From an uncultured Ruminococcus sp. (GTDB taxonomy: Bacteria > Bacillota > Clostridia > Oscillospirales > Acutalibacteraceae): a stretch of 6,008 bases of DNA. Every line of letters starts with the position of its first letter. The stretch's first letter is position 1. Under the pieces are notes generated by a model, which saw only the letters and a program-made list of their open reading frames with translations, did no database searches and was not told the DNA's origin. The DNA is taken from assembly GCA_902767175.1 (NCBI GenBank), contig CACXGH010000102.1, positions 1-6,008 on the forward strand. The letters run 5' to 3'. Below are positions 1 through 5,959 of this stretch, piece by piece. The translations under genes were made by a program, and so were the position numbers.

Positions 1-19
1 GCGGTTTTAGGAAAGGGGT

Positions 20-62
20 ATGGGGAATAACCCTTTTTCCGCCGGAAAAGGGTTTTCCCCAT
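20..62. repeat. Long near-perfect inverted repeat upstream of the rimP promoter
   Basis: An outer stem ATGGGGAA (20-27) pairs with TTCCCCAT (55-62). It continues through an inner stem, CCCTTTTTCC (31-40) against GGAAAAGGG (44-52), with a GCC loop. Only single-base bulges interrupt the roughly 19 pairs (T28 and one T of the T-run). The inner stem alone is followed by TTTT (53-56), which is terminator-like, so it may end an upstream gene outside the window. No U-run follows the full hairpin on either strand, so it may instead be an extragenic palindrome. The structure is read directly from the sequence; the role is inferred. Confidence 0.6.
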
Positions 63-109
63 GTGACTGTCCCGGCAAAATTGATTTCCGTGGTTTTTTT
101 CTAAAAAAC

Positions 110-138
110 TTGCAAAATCAAAAAAACTGTGTTATCAT
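110..138 (+). promoter_or_regulatory. Sigma-A-type promoter for the rimP-nusA-infB operon
   Basis: The -35 box is TTGCAA (110-115), followed by a 17-nt spacer and the -10 box TATCAT (133-138). TG at 130-131 gives an extended -10. T- and A-tracts lie just upstream (94-108) and could act as an UP element. A start of transcription near 145 would give a leader of about 90 nt before the rimP ATG. The match to the housekeeping consensus is good, and the position fits the operon start. No transcript data were available. Confidence 0.7.
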
Positions 139-166
139 TAGGGATAGTAAGAATATGGTAATTGAC

Positions 167-198
167 AAAAGAGTAGGGCGACCTGCTCTTTTATCGTT
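167..198 (+). terminator. Candidate leader attenuator (weak intrinsic terminator) before rimP
   Basis: AAAAGAGTAGG (167-177) pairs with CCTGCTCTTTT (182-192) in an 11-bp stem with one G-U wobble, closed by a GCGA tetraloop (GNRA type). The GC-richer core (171-177/182-188) is followed by TTTTATCGTT, a U-tract interrupted at its distal end. In Bacillus subtilis, nusA is known to be autoregulated by NusA-stimulated termination in the leader of this same operon, without an antiterminator. NusA-dependent terminators there tend to have weak hairpins or distal U-tract interruptions. This hairpin has that shape and place; the function is inferred. Confidence 0.55.
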
Positions 199-202
199 AA
201 TT

Positions 203-216
203 GGGGAACTTTCCCC
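203..216 (+). other. Small leader hairpin upstream of the rimP ribosome binding site
   Basis: GGGGA (203-207) and TCCCC (212-216) form a 5-bp stem with a 4-nt loop, ending 8 nt before the SD AGGAG (225-229). It could keep the binding site open, or stack on the preceding attenuator hairpin. No role can be assigned from sequence alone. Confidence 0.4.
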
Positions 217-235
217 GTGCAGACAGGAGTTTTTT

Positions 236-718
236 ATGGCTGAAAACAAAAAGAACAAAGGCAATACCGTAGATGCGGTATCCGAACTCGTAAGACCTAT
301 AATAGAAGGGCTCGGACTGACACTGTGGGATGTAAGATTTCTCAAAGAAGGTGCTTTATGGTATCTGAGAATATTCATCGACAGTGAAAAGGGAGTTTCT
401 ATTGAGGACTGCGAGAATGTCACAAGGGCTGTTGACGCACCGCTCGATGAGCTTGACCCCATTGAACAGAACTATATCCTGGAGGTATCGTCTCCGGGTA
501 TAGAGAGGGAGCTTGTAAGACCATGGCATTTTGATGCTTTCCTCGGTGCTCCCGTAATGGTAAGGCTTATCCGCCCTGACGAAAGCGGCGCCCGTGATAT
601 AAAGGGAACGCTTGTTTCTCACGATAAGGACACGGTAACACTTGTGTGTGAAGGCAGGGAAACGGTGATAAACAAAAAGGATACGGTATATATTAAATTG
701 AATGACTTTGAGCTTTGA
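236..718 (+). CDS. rimP: Ribosome maturation factor RimP
   Basis: 160 aa, the usual family length of about 150-160. RimP binds the free 30S subunit and helps its assembly in the cytoplasm. The N-terminal alpha/beta domain spans about residues 11-88 and ends in the family signature LEVSSPGIERELVRPWHF (82-99). An SH3-like beta-barrel follows (about 100-160, with GTLVSHDKDTVTL at 124-136). The ATG at 236 is chosen because AGGAG (225-229) lies 6 nt upstream and homology begins about ten residues in. The frame is open back to position 20, but that stretch crosses the promoter and leader hairpins and is not protein-like. This is the first gene of the operon, with nusA 29 nt downstream. The residues 1-10 are lysine- and asparagine-rich, as often seen. 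Confident on identity and start. Confidence 0.96.
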   Translation: MAENKKNKGNTVDAVSELVRPIIEGLGLTLWDVRFLKEGALWYLRIFIDSEKGVSIEDCENVTRAVDAPLDELDPIEQNYILEVSSPGIERELVRPWHFDAFLGAPVMVRLIRPDESGARDIKGTLVSHDKDTVTLVCEGRETVINKKDTVYIKLNDFEL

Positions 719-747
719 GGAACTAAAGCATTAACGGAGGTTTTACA

Positions 748-1971
748 ATGAGAAAGAAAAGTGCGGAGAAACCGCAGGACAACAAGAACACAGAGCTGTT
801 TGAGGCACTTGCCCTTATGGAAAAGGAAAGAGGTATTCCCGTTGATTTCATGATAAGCCAGATACAGAAGGCTATCGTGACAGCCTGCAAAAGCACATAC
901 GGCGGCAATGAGGACGTAAACATAAAAATGGAGCCTGATACGGGTATATTTGAGGTATATCTCAATAAGACAGTCGTTGAAGAGGTTGAGGATAAAAACC
1001 GTGAGATCGCCCTAGACGAGGCAAGAAAGATCGTAAAGACTGCTATGCCCGAGGATAAGGTCGGCATAAAGCTTGATCCGAAGGACTTTGGCAGAATTGC
1101 CGTTCAGACAGCAAGAAACATCATCAGACAGGGTATCCGTGACGGTGAGAAGGGACAGGCTCTTGCAGAGTATCAGAGCAAGCTGAAGGAGATAGTTACG
1201 GCTACTGTTGAGCAGGTCGACCCCAAAACGGGCAGCGCTACGCTTCGTCTTGGAAAGTCTATAGCGGTTCTCCCCAAGAACGAGCAGATCGCAGGCGAGG
1301 TCATAACCGAAGGCTCTCAGATAAAGGTATATATTGTAGATATAAGATCGGGCGGAAAAGAGCCGAAGGCTATTATTTCGAGAACACATCCCGATCTGGT
1401 AAAGAGACTGTTTGAGTCGGAAGTGCCGGAGATATTTGACGGCACTGTAGAGATAAAGTCTATTTCGAGAGAAGCAGGCTCAAGAACAAAGATCGCAGTT
1501 TACAGCCGTGACGAGAATGTCGATGCGGTCGGTGCGTGCATAGGTCCGAGAGGTCAGCGTGTAGGTACTATAGTAGATGTACTTGGCGGTGAAAAGATAG
1601 ATATAGTTGAATACAGCGAGGATCCGGTGAAGTTCATATCCGCAGCACTATCTCCTGCAGAGGTAGTGAAGGTGGATATAGACCCGGCAGTTGAGAGAGT
1701 CTGCAAGGCTACAGTTCCCGACAGTCAGCTTTCTCTTGCTATCGGCAATAAGGGACAGAATGTCCGTCTTGCCGCAAAGCTTACGGGCTGGAAAATAGAT
1801 ATCCGTCCCGAGAGCGGTTTCTTCGGTGAAGAAGAGGAAAATGCTGCGGAGAATACAGACGCAGCTAAGGATACTGAAACAGAAAACACGGCTGCCGCCG
1901 GGGAGATTCAGACAGAGGAAACAGCGGATACAGCCGGTGAGACGGAGACAGTCACAGACACAGAGGAATGA
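748..1971 (+). CDS. nusA: Transcription termination/antitermination factor NusA
   Basis: 407 aa. NusA binds RNA polymerase and nascent RNA, and promotes hairpin-dependent pausing and intrinsic termination. Domains in order: polymerase-binding N-terminal domain (about 14-140, with ALMEKERGIPVDFMISQIQKA), S1 domain (about 147-211), KH1 (about 230-290, GPRG loop at 266-269) and KH2 (about 300-352, GNKG loop at 333-336, then QNVRLAAKLTGW). It lacks the two C-terminal AR repeats of the E. coli protein, as is normal in Firmicutes. In their place is a disordered tail (360-407) of almost only Glu, Ala, Thr and Asp. About 13 residues precede the point where Bacillus NusA begins. The start is supported by GGAGG (736-740), 7 nt before the ATG. 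It probably controls its own operon through the leader hairpin at 167-198 (inference). Confidence 0.97.
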   Translation: MRKKSAEKPQDNKNTELFEALALMEKERGIPVDFMISQIQKAIVTACKSTYGGNEDVNIKMEPDTGIFEVYLNKTVVEEVEDKNREIALDEARKIVKTAMPEDKVGIKLDPKDFGRIAVQTARNIIRQGIRDGEKGQALAEYQSKLKEIVTATVEQVDPKTGSATLRLGKSIAVLPKNEQIAGEVITEGSQIKVYIVDIRSGGKEPKAIISRTHPDLVKRLFESEVPEIFDGTVEIKSISREAGSRTKIAVYSRDENVDAVGACIGPRGQRVGTIVDVLGGEKIDIVEYSEDPVKFISAALSPAEVVKVDIDPAVERVCKATVPDSQLSLAIGNKGQNVRLAAKLTGWKIDIRPESGFFGEEEENAAENTDAAKDTETENTAAAGEIQTEETADTAGETETVTDTEE

Positions 1972-2012
1972 GTCTTGGCACAAGCCCCGTCCGGAGAAAG
2001 GAGAGAACCTGA

Positions 2013-2336
2013 ATGAAGCAGAAGAAAATACCTCTGAGAAAATGTACGGGCTGCAATGAAATGAAGGAAAAAAAGCAGCTTGTAAGGGTAGTGAAAGCGC
2101 CCGATGAAACAGATGAAAACGGTCAGGTGCTCCGGCAGGGTGAGATAAGCGTAGATCTCACGGGAAAGAAGCCCGGAAGGGGAGCTTATGTCTGCAGGAA
2201 TGCGGACTGTCTTGCAAAGGCGAGAAAGGCAAGGAGATTTGAAAAAGCCTTTAGCTGCAGGATACCCGATGATGTATATGAGCGTCTTGAACATGAGCTT
2301 GGTGAGCAGTTGCAGGACGGCGGTATAAAGGGCTGA
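2013..2336 (+). CDS. rnpM: YlxR/RnpM family RNA-binding protein (DUF448), RNase P modulator
   Basis: 107 aa, slightly longer than the usual 90 or so. The YlxR fold is shown by KIPLRKCTGC (5-14), the region LVRVVK (23-28) and the hallmark GRGAYVC (55-61). In B. subtilis, YlxR (renamed RnpM) binds the RNA subunit of RNase P and modulates its activity; this is family knowledge. Four cysteines, at 11, 14, 61 and 66, could form a zinc site, which the Bacillus protein does not obviously have. Residues 30-42 form an acidic, polar insert that accounts for the extra length. The ATG has AAAGGAG (1997-2003) 9 nt upstream. The gene lies 41 nt after nusA and 39 nt before ylxQ, its standard place. Confidence 0.93.
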   Translation: MKQKKIPLRKCTGCNEMKEKKQLVRVVKAPDETDENGQVLRQGEISVDLTGKKPGRGAYVCRNADCLAKARKARRFEKAFSCRIPDDVYERLEHELGEQLQDGGIKG

Positions 2337-2375
2337 TCAAGGTGTACCGTACAGGAAACGGAGGAATTGACGGAA

Positions 2376-2702
2376 ATGAATGATAAGCTGCTGTCCCTGC
2401 TCGGCATTGCAAAAAGAGCAGGTAAGCTCACGATAGGCTTTGATGCGGCTGCGGCCTCGGTAAAACGAGGGGAGAGCGCATTGCTGCTGCTGTCGGAGGA
2501 GCTTTCGGACAGGTCGAAGCGAGCCGTAACAGAGCTTGCACAACAATATGGAACGGAGTATGTATATTCCGGCCGTTCTATGGAGGAAACGGGTCATGCC
2601 CTTGGCAGAAAGCAAACGGGCATTGTTTCCGTCAATGATAAAGGATTTGCTTTAAAGATAACAGCTCTTTGTACACAAAACAGTCAGGAGGAATGTATAT
2701 GA
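2376..2702 (+). CDS. ylxQ: YlxQ, L7Ae/L30e-family ribosomal-like RNA-binding protein
   Basis: 108 aa, typical of this small single-domain family. The L7Ae/L30e fold is shown by LLSLLGIAKRAGKLTIG (5-21), the strand SALLLLSEELSDRS (34-47), the region EYVYSG (61-66) with LGRKQTGIVSVNDKGFA (76-92), and the helical end. Relatives bind kink-turn RNAs; the cellular role of YlxQ is not settled. I chose the ATG at 2376. GGAGG (2360-2364) lies 11 nt upstream, slightly long. An in-frame TTG at 2367 is only 2 nt from that SD, and the Bacillus protein starts near MNDK. The stop overlaps the infB start as ATGA (2699-2702), so the two genes are probably translationally coupled. The last residues (CTQNSQEECI) encode the infB SD. 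Confidence 0.92.
   Translation: MNDKLLSLLGIAKRAGKLTIGFDAAAASVKRGESALLLLSEELSDRSKRAVTELAQQYGTEYVYSGRSMEETGHALGRKQTGIVSVNDKGFALKITALCTQNSQEECI
2686..2691 (+). promoter_or_regulatory. Shine-Dalgarno site that sets the infB start
   Basis: AGGAGG lies 7 nt before the ATG at 2699. An in-frame ATG at 2693 is only 1 nt away, and a TTG at 2669 is upstream of the SD, so 2699 is the likely start. The site lies inside the 3' end of ylxQ. Confidence 0.85.
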
Positions 2703-5188
2703 TAAAATATAAGCTCAGCGAGGTCGCTAAGGATCTCAATGTTTCAAACAAGGAAGTTGCCGATGTTCTCAAGGAACGTATGGACGTTGTTAAAAAGCCC
2801 ACAACGACCCTTACTGATGAAGAACTTAAAATAGTATTTGAGCATTTTACACAGAAGAACAGTGTCAGCAGCTTTGATGATTATTTCAATTCCGTAAATG
2901 ATACGGCGCAGGAAGCAGATCAGGCAGAAAAAGCTGACGGAGTCAAGGCGGAAGCTCCTGTTAAGGAGACGGCCCCTGCAGATAAAAAGTCCGGTCAGGA
3001 TAAGCCTGCAAAGACTCAGGGCAATAAGCCTGAGGGAAAGAAAAACGATAAAGCGCCTCAGCAGGGAAAAAATCAGGGCGAGCGCAAGCAGCAGAATAAG
3101 GATAAAAAGCCTGAACAGAGCGCAAAGGCTCCGGCTTTCCAGCAGCAGAAGAACACACCCAAGCCGAAACAGACGGCAGCACCTGCTCAGACAACAGGCA
3201 CTACAGATGAATCCTTCGGCAGCAGAAACCGTGTTATCAATACCCGTTCTTCAAATGTGGATATAGAGCGCTATAATGAGAAGTACGACCGTCTTGCGAG
3301 CGAGAAAATGCACAATGTGAACACGGTTTCTAAGCAGAAGATCACGCAGCGTTCTCAGCAGAAGGGCAAGCCCCGCAACTCACGCAAGGAGACAGAGCAG
3401 GAGAGAATGCGCCGCATAGAAAAGGACAGAAAGACAAAGCCTATTACCGTACAGATCCCCGATGAGATAACGGTAGGTGAGCTTGCTCTCAGACTTAAGG
3501 CAAGAGCTGCCGAGGTCATTACAAAGCTTATGAGCTTTGGCGTAATGGCAAGTGTAAATAATGTTATCGACTTTGATACGGCTTCTCTCGTTGCAATGGA
3601 GTTCCATGCAAAGATAGAGAAGGAAACAATAGAGACGATCGAGGAGAGAATCATTGACGACAGCGATGATGCAGATGAGAATCTCGTTTCAAGAGCACCT
3701 GTTGTTGTTGTAATGGGTCATGTTGACCACGGAAAGACTTCACTTCTTGACTGTATCCGTCATGCTCATGTTACCGCAACAGAGGCAGGCGGCATTACAC
3801 AGCATATCGGTGCATACCGTGTTGAGATCGACGGCAGAGAGATAACCTTCCTTGATACTCCCGGTCATGAAGCATTTACAACAATGCGTGCAAGAGGTGC
3901 TCAGGTAACTGATATAGCTATCCTTGTCGTCGCTGCTGACGACGGTATAATGCCGCAGACAATAGAGGCTATCAACCATGCAAAGGCAGCTGGTGTTTCA
4001 ATAATCGTTGCCGTAAATAAGATAGACAAGCCCGGCGCTAACGTTGATCAGGTAAAGCAGCAGCTCACTGAGTATGAGATAGTACCTGAGGAGTGGGGCG
4101 GCGATACACCTGTTATCCCTGTTTCCGCACATACTAAGGAGGGTATTGACGATCTTCTCGAAATGGTGCTGCTTGTTGCGGATATGAAGGAGCTTAAGGC
4201 TAACCCCGACCGTGCCGCTAAGGGTACTGTAATAGAAGCAAGGCTCGACAAGGGCAGAGGTCCTATAGCTACAGTGCTTGTACAGAACGGTACTCTGAAT
4301 GTGGGAGATATTATCGTTGCGGGAACTTCTGTCGGCAAGGTAAGAGCTATGATGAATGATAAGGGACAGCGTGTAAAGAGCGCAGGCCCGTCCGTTCCTG
4401 TTGAAATAACAGGTCTTGGTGATGTTCCTGTAGGCGGAGACGTATTCAATGCCGTATCTGATGAGCGTCTTGCAAGAGAGCTTGTAGAGCAGAGAAAGAC
4501 AGCCGCTAAGGAGGAACGCTTCAACAGCCGTACAAAGGTAACTCTTGACAACCTGTTCGACCAGATGAAGCTGGAAGATATGAAGGAACTCAAGATAATC
4601 GTTAAGGCTGATGTTCAAGGCTCTGTTGAGGCTGTAAGGCAGTCGCTTGAAAAGCTGACAAATGAGGAAATCAGAGTCAATGTAATACACAGCGGTGTCG
4701 GTGCAATAAGAGAATCCGATGTAATGCTTGCATCAGCATCTAACGCTATTATAGTAGGCTTCAATGTCCGTCCCGATCCTGTAGCTGAGGAAAATGCAAA
4801 GCGTGACGGTGTTGATATGAGACTGTACCGTATCATCTATGACTGCATTGAGGAGATCGAGGCAGCCATGAAGGGTATGCTCGCTCCTAAGTATCAGGAA
4901 ACACAGCTCGGAAAGGTAGAGGTAAGACAGACCTATAAGATAACCAATGTAGGACTTGTATCAGGCTCTTATGTTCTCAGCGGAAAGGTAGTAAGAGGAG
5001 CGCAGGTGCGTGTCGTCCGTGACGGTATTATTATTGCAGATGATAATATCGCTTCACTGCAGAGATTCAAGGACTCCGTAAAAGAGGTTGCGGCAGGCTT
5101 TGAATGCGGTATTACGCTTGAGCGTTTCAGCGACATCAAAGAAGGAGATATATTCGAGATATATCAGATCGAGGAAGTTAAGCAGTAA
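2699..5188 (+). CDS. infB: Translation initiation factor IF-2
   Basis: 829 aa. IF-2 is a GTPase that places initiator fMet-tRNA on the 30S subunit and promotes 50S joining. An IF2_N module (about 1-52) is followed by a long basic, Gln/Lys/Pro/Ala-rich disordered linker (about 65-247), then a second IF2_N-like module (about 248-308). The G domain carries G1 GHVDHGKT (340-347), G2 around GGITQHIGA (364-372), G3 DTPGH (386-390), G4 NKID (440-443) and G5 SAH (476-478). Domain II spans about 506-600, domain III about 615-715 and the fMet-tRNA-binding C2 domain about 725-829, with GKVEVRQTYKI (738-748) and GFECGI (800-805). All motifs are intact. The start overlaps the ylxQ stop by 4 nt. It is the last gene of the cluster here. 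Confidence 0.97.
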   Translation: MIKYKLSEVAKDLNVSNKEVADVLKERMDVVKKPTTTLTDEELKIVFEHFTQKNSVSSFDDYFNSVNDTAQEADQAEKADGVKAEAPVKETAPADKKSGQDKPAKTQGNKPEGKKNDKAPQQGKNQGERKQQNKDKKPEQSAKAPAFQQQKNTPKPKQTAAPAQTTGTTDESFGSRNRVINTRSSNVDIERYNEKYDRLASEKMHNVNTVSKQKITQRSQQKGKPRNSRKETEQERMRRIEKDRKTKPITVQIPDEITVGELALRLKARAAEVITKLMSFGVMASVNNVIDFDTASLVAMEFHAKIEKETIETIEERIIDDSDDADENLVSRAPVVVVMGHVDHGKTSLLDCIRHAHVTATEAGGITQHIGAYRVEIDGREITFLDTPGHEAFTTMRARGAQVTDIAILVVAADDGIMPQTIEAINHAKAAGVSIIVAVNKIDKPGANVDQVKQQLTEYEIVPEEWGGDTPVIPVSAHTKEGIDDLLEMVLLVADMKELKANPDRAAKGTVIEARLDKGRGPIATVLVQNGTLNVGDIIVAGTSVGKVRAMMNDKGQRVKSAGPSVPVEITGLGDVPVGGDVFNAVSDERLARELVEQRKTAAKEERFNSRTKVTLDNLFDQMKLEDMKELKIIVKADVQGSVEAVRQSLEKLTNEEIRVNVIHSGVGAIRESDVMLASASNAIIVGFNVRPDPVAEENAKRDGVDMRLYRIIYDCIEEIEAAMKGMLAPKYQETQLGKVEVRQTYKITNVGLVSGSYVLSGKVVRGAQVRVVRDGIIIADDNIASLQRFKDSVKEVAAGFECGITLERFSDIKEGDIFEIYQIEEVKQ

Positions 5189-5221
5189 TTCAGAGTATCG
5201 TATACATCAGTAATGTACTAA

Positions 5222-5262
5222 GGAAGCGCTGAACCGTAAGGTGTGATTTATTCGGTGGTTCC
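5222..5262. repeat. Imperfect hairpin, possible dispersed extragenic repeat
   Basis: GGAAGCGCTGAA (5222-5233) pairs with TTCGGTGGTTCC (5251-5262): 11 pairs with two G-U wobbles and one G-G mismatch. The loop contains ACC-GTAA-GGT (5233-5242), a possible inner GNRA hairpin. No T-run follows, so it is not an intrinsic terminator. It lies 33 nt after the infB stop. Its compact palindromic shape suggests a repeat family, but no second copy exists in this window, so this is inference. Confidence 0.35.
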
Positions 5263-5285
5263 CTGAATATAGATAAAATTATTCC

Positions 5286-5352
5286 GGCTTCAATCGCCTG
5301 TTTTCTGACAAATTATCATAATGCAGATAAAACAGGTGATTGAAGCCTTTCT
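5286..5352 (+). terminator. Probable terminator of the rimP-infB operon (19-bp inverted repeat)
   Basis: Arms 5286-5304 (GGCTTCAATCGCCTGTTTT) and 5329-5347 (AAAACAGGTGATTGAAGCC) pair over 19 bp with a single G-U wobble. The AT-rich loop is about 24 nt. TTTCT follows (5348-5352), a short, impure U-tract, so termination may be partial. It begins 97 nt after the infB stop. The long loop is unusual for an intrinsic terminator; an extragenic palindrome or a miniature element is the alternative. Confidence 0.55.
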
Positions 5353-5374
5353 ATTAGCTTGTGTAAAAAACAGT

Positions 5375-5382
5375 AGGTGATC
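5375..5382 (+). promoter_or_regulatory. Shine-Dalgarno site of the frameshifted membrane-protein gene
   Basis: AGGTGATC is fully complementary to the GATCACCT found near the 3' end of 16S rRNA, and ends 2 nt before the ATG at 5385. It supports that ATG as a real start, although its frame closes at 5477. Confidence 0.6.
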
Positions 5383-5384
5383 AA

Positions 5385-5959
5385 ATGCCATACGGAAAAA
5401 ATACAGCCGTGATGAAAAGCCTGAAAGCGTCAATGCGGCTGCTGACAATGATGAAGAAGACAATGATGAGGATATAATAAGAAAGCACGCTGAAAGAACT
5501 GTATACAGCAACCCGAGTGTCGGCAAACTGACGCTTGCGGTATGGTTTCTTTTTACAGCAGGTGTTACAGGATATCTTTGTCTGATACACTATGAGCTTT
5601 GGACATTTTATTTTTTTGCTGTACAGGCTGTTATCGGCTTTGTTTTATTCTCTGTATCCGACAGAAACAGAAGAATTAAGAATATTATTATCTTTTCTTT
5701 GATCACAGCGGTTTTCTGTGGAGGAATTGCATATCTGAGGCTGACTTTTCCGGGATATTTTGAAACCATGTCGGGAAGATTTCTTACCAATCTGTTATTT
5801 TCGGCTATAAGTGCAGGGGGCGGAAGTATATTTGTCTATGGTATTGTTTATGAGCGCAAGATGAAAAGACACTGCACCAAGGAAATAGAAGGAAAGGTAA
5901 ACAGGCTGAGACTGTCCGAGTATTTTAACCTAAATGGGCAAGAAGTCCCCCGCCTCTAA
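5385..5959 (+). pseudogene. Four-helix membrane protein of unknown function, frameshifted near its start
   Basis: I do not recognise a family. From the ATG at 5385 the frame closes at TAA 5475-5477 after 30 residues. The adjacent -1 frame is open from 5381 to TAA 5957-5959 with no ATG before 5768. The two join at the A-run 5396-5401; one extra A, or a -1 slip on A-AAA-AAT (5396-5402), gives a continuous 191-aa protein starting MPYGKKYSRDEKPES. That protein has an acidic soluble N-terminus (DNDEEDNDED at 21-30) and four hydrophobic segments (about 49-69, 72-92, 99-119, 133-156). Its basic tail runs through ERKMKRH. The last residues, GQEVPRL, lie inside the IS-end-like hairpin at 5936-5979, so the original C-terminus may be replaced. 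It may be a true frameshift mutation, an assembly error or a slippage gene. A terminator follows. A short alternative start is TTG 5699. Confidence 0.6.

Noticed and set aside
162..190. Perfect -35 hexamer TTGACA at 162-167
   Set aside because: No acceptable -10 box lies 16-18 nt downstream; that stretch is the attenuator stem. The promoter at 110-138 is much better.
20..235. Upstream extension of the rimP reading frame to an ATG at 20
   Set aside because: It crosses the long hairpin, promoter and leader hairpins, has no SD, and the encoded stretch is unlike RimP. The ATG at 236 has a well-placed AGGAG.
2367..2375. TTG start for ylxQ at 2367
   Set aside because: Only 2 nt separate it from the GGAGG at 2360-2364, and homology fits the ATG at 2376.
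2669..2698. Upstream starts for infB (TTG 2669, ATG 2693)
   Set aside because: The first lies before the SD and the second only 1 nt after it; ATG 2699 is ideally spaced and begins at MIKYKLSEVAKDL, the normal IF2_N start.
3998..4690. Long minus-strand open frames opposite infB (up to 230 codons)
   Set aside because: They mirror a strongly conserved IF-2 G domain and domain II on the other strand, have no sensible motifs, and are shadow frames.
5251..5279. Possible promoter TTCGGT-17-TAAAAT before the membrane-protein gene
   Set aside because: The -35 matches only two consensus bases and the region is AT-rich by chance; a second candidate, TTGAAG (5340-5345) with TAAAAA (5364-5369), is equally weak.
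5290..5790. Minus-strand open frames opposite the membrane-protein gene
   Set aside because: Serine- and leucine-rich composition is the expected reverse shadow of acidic and hydrophobic codons, and no SD supports them.
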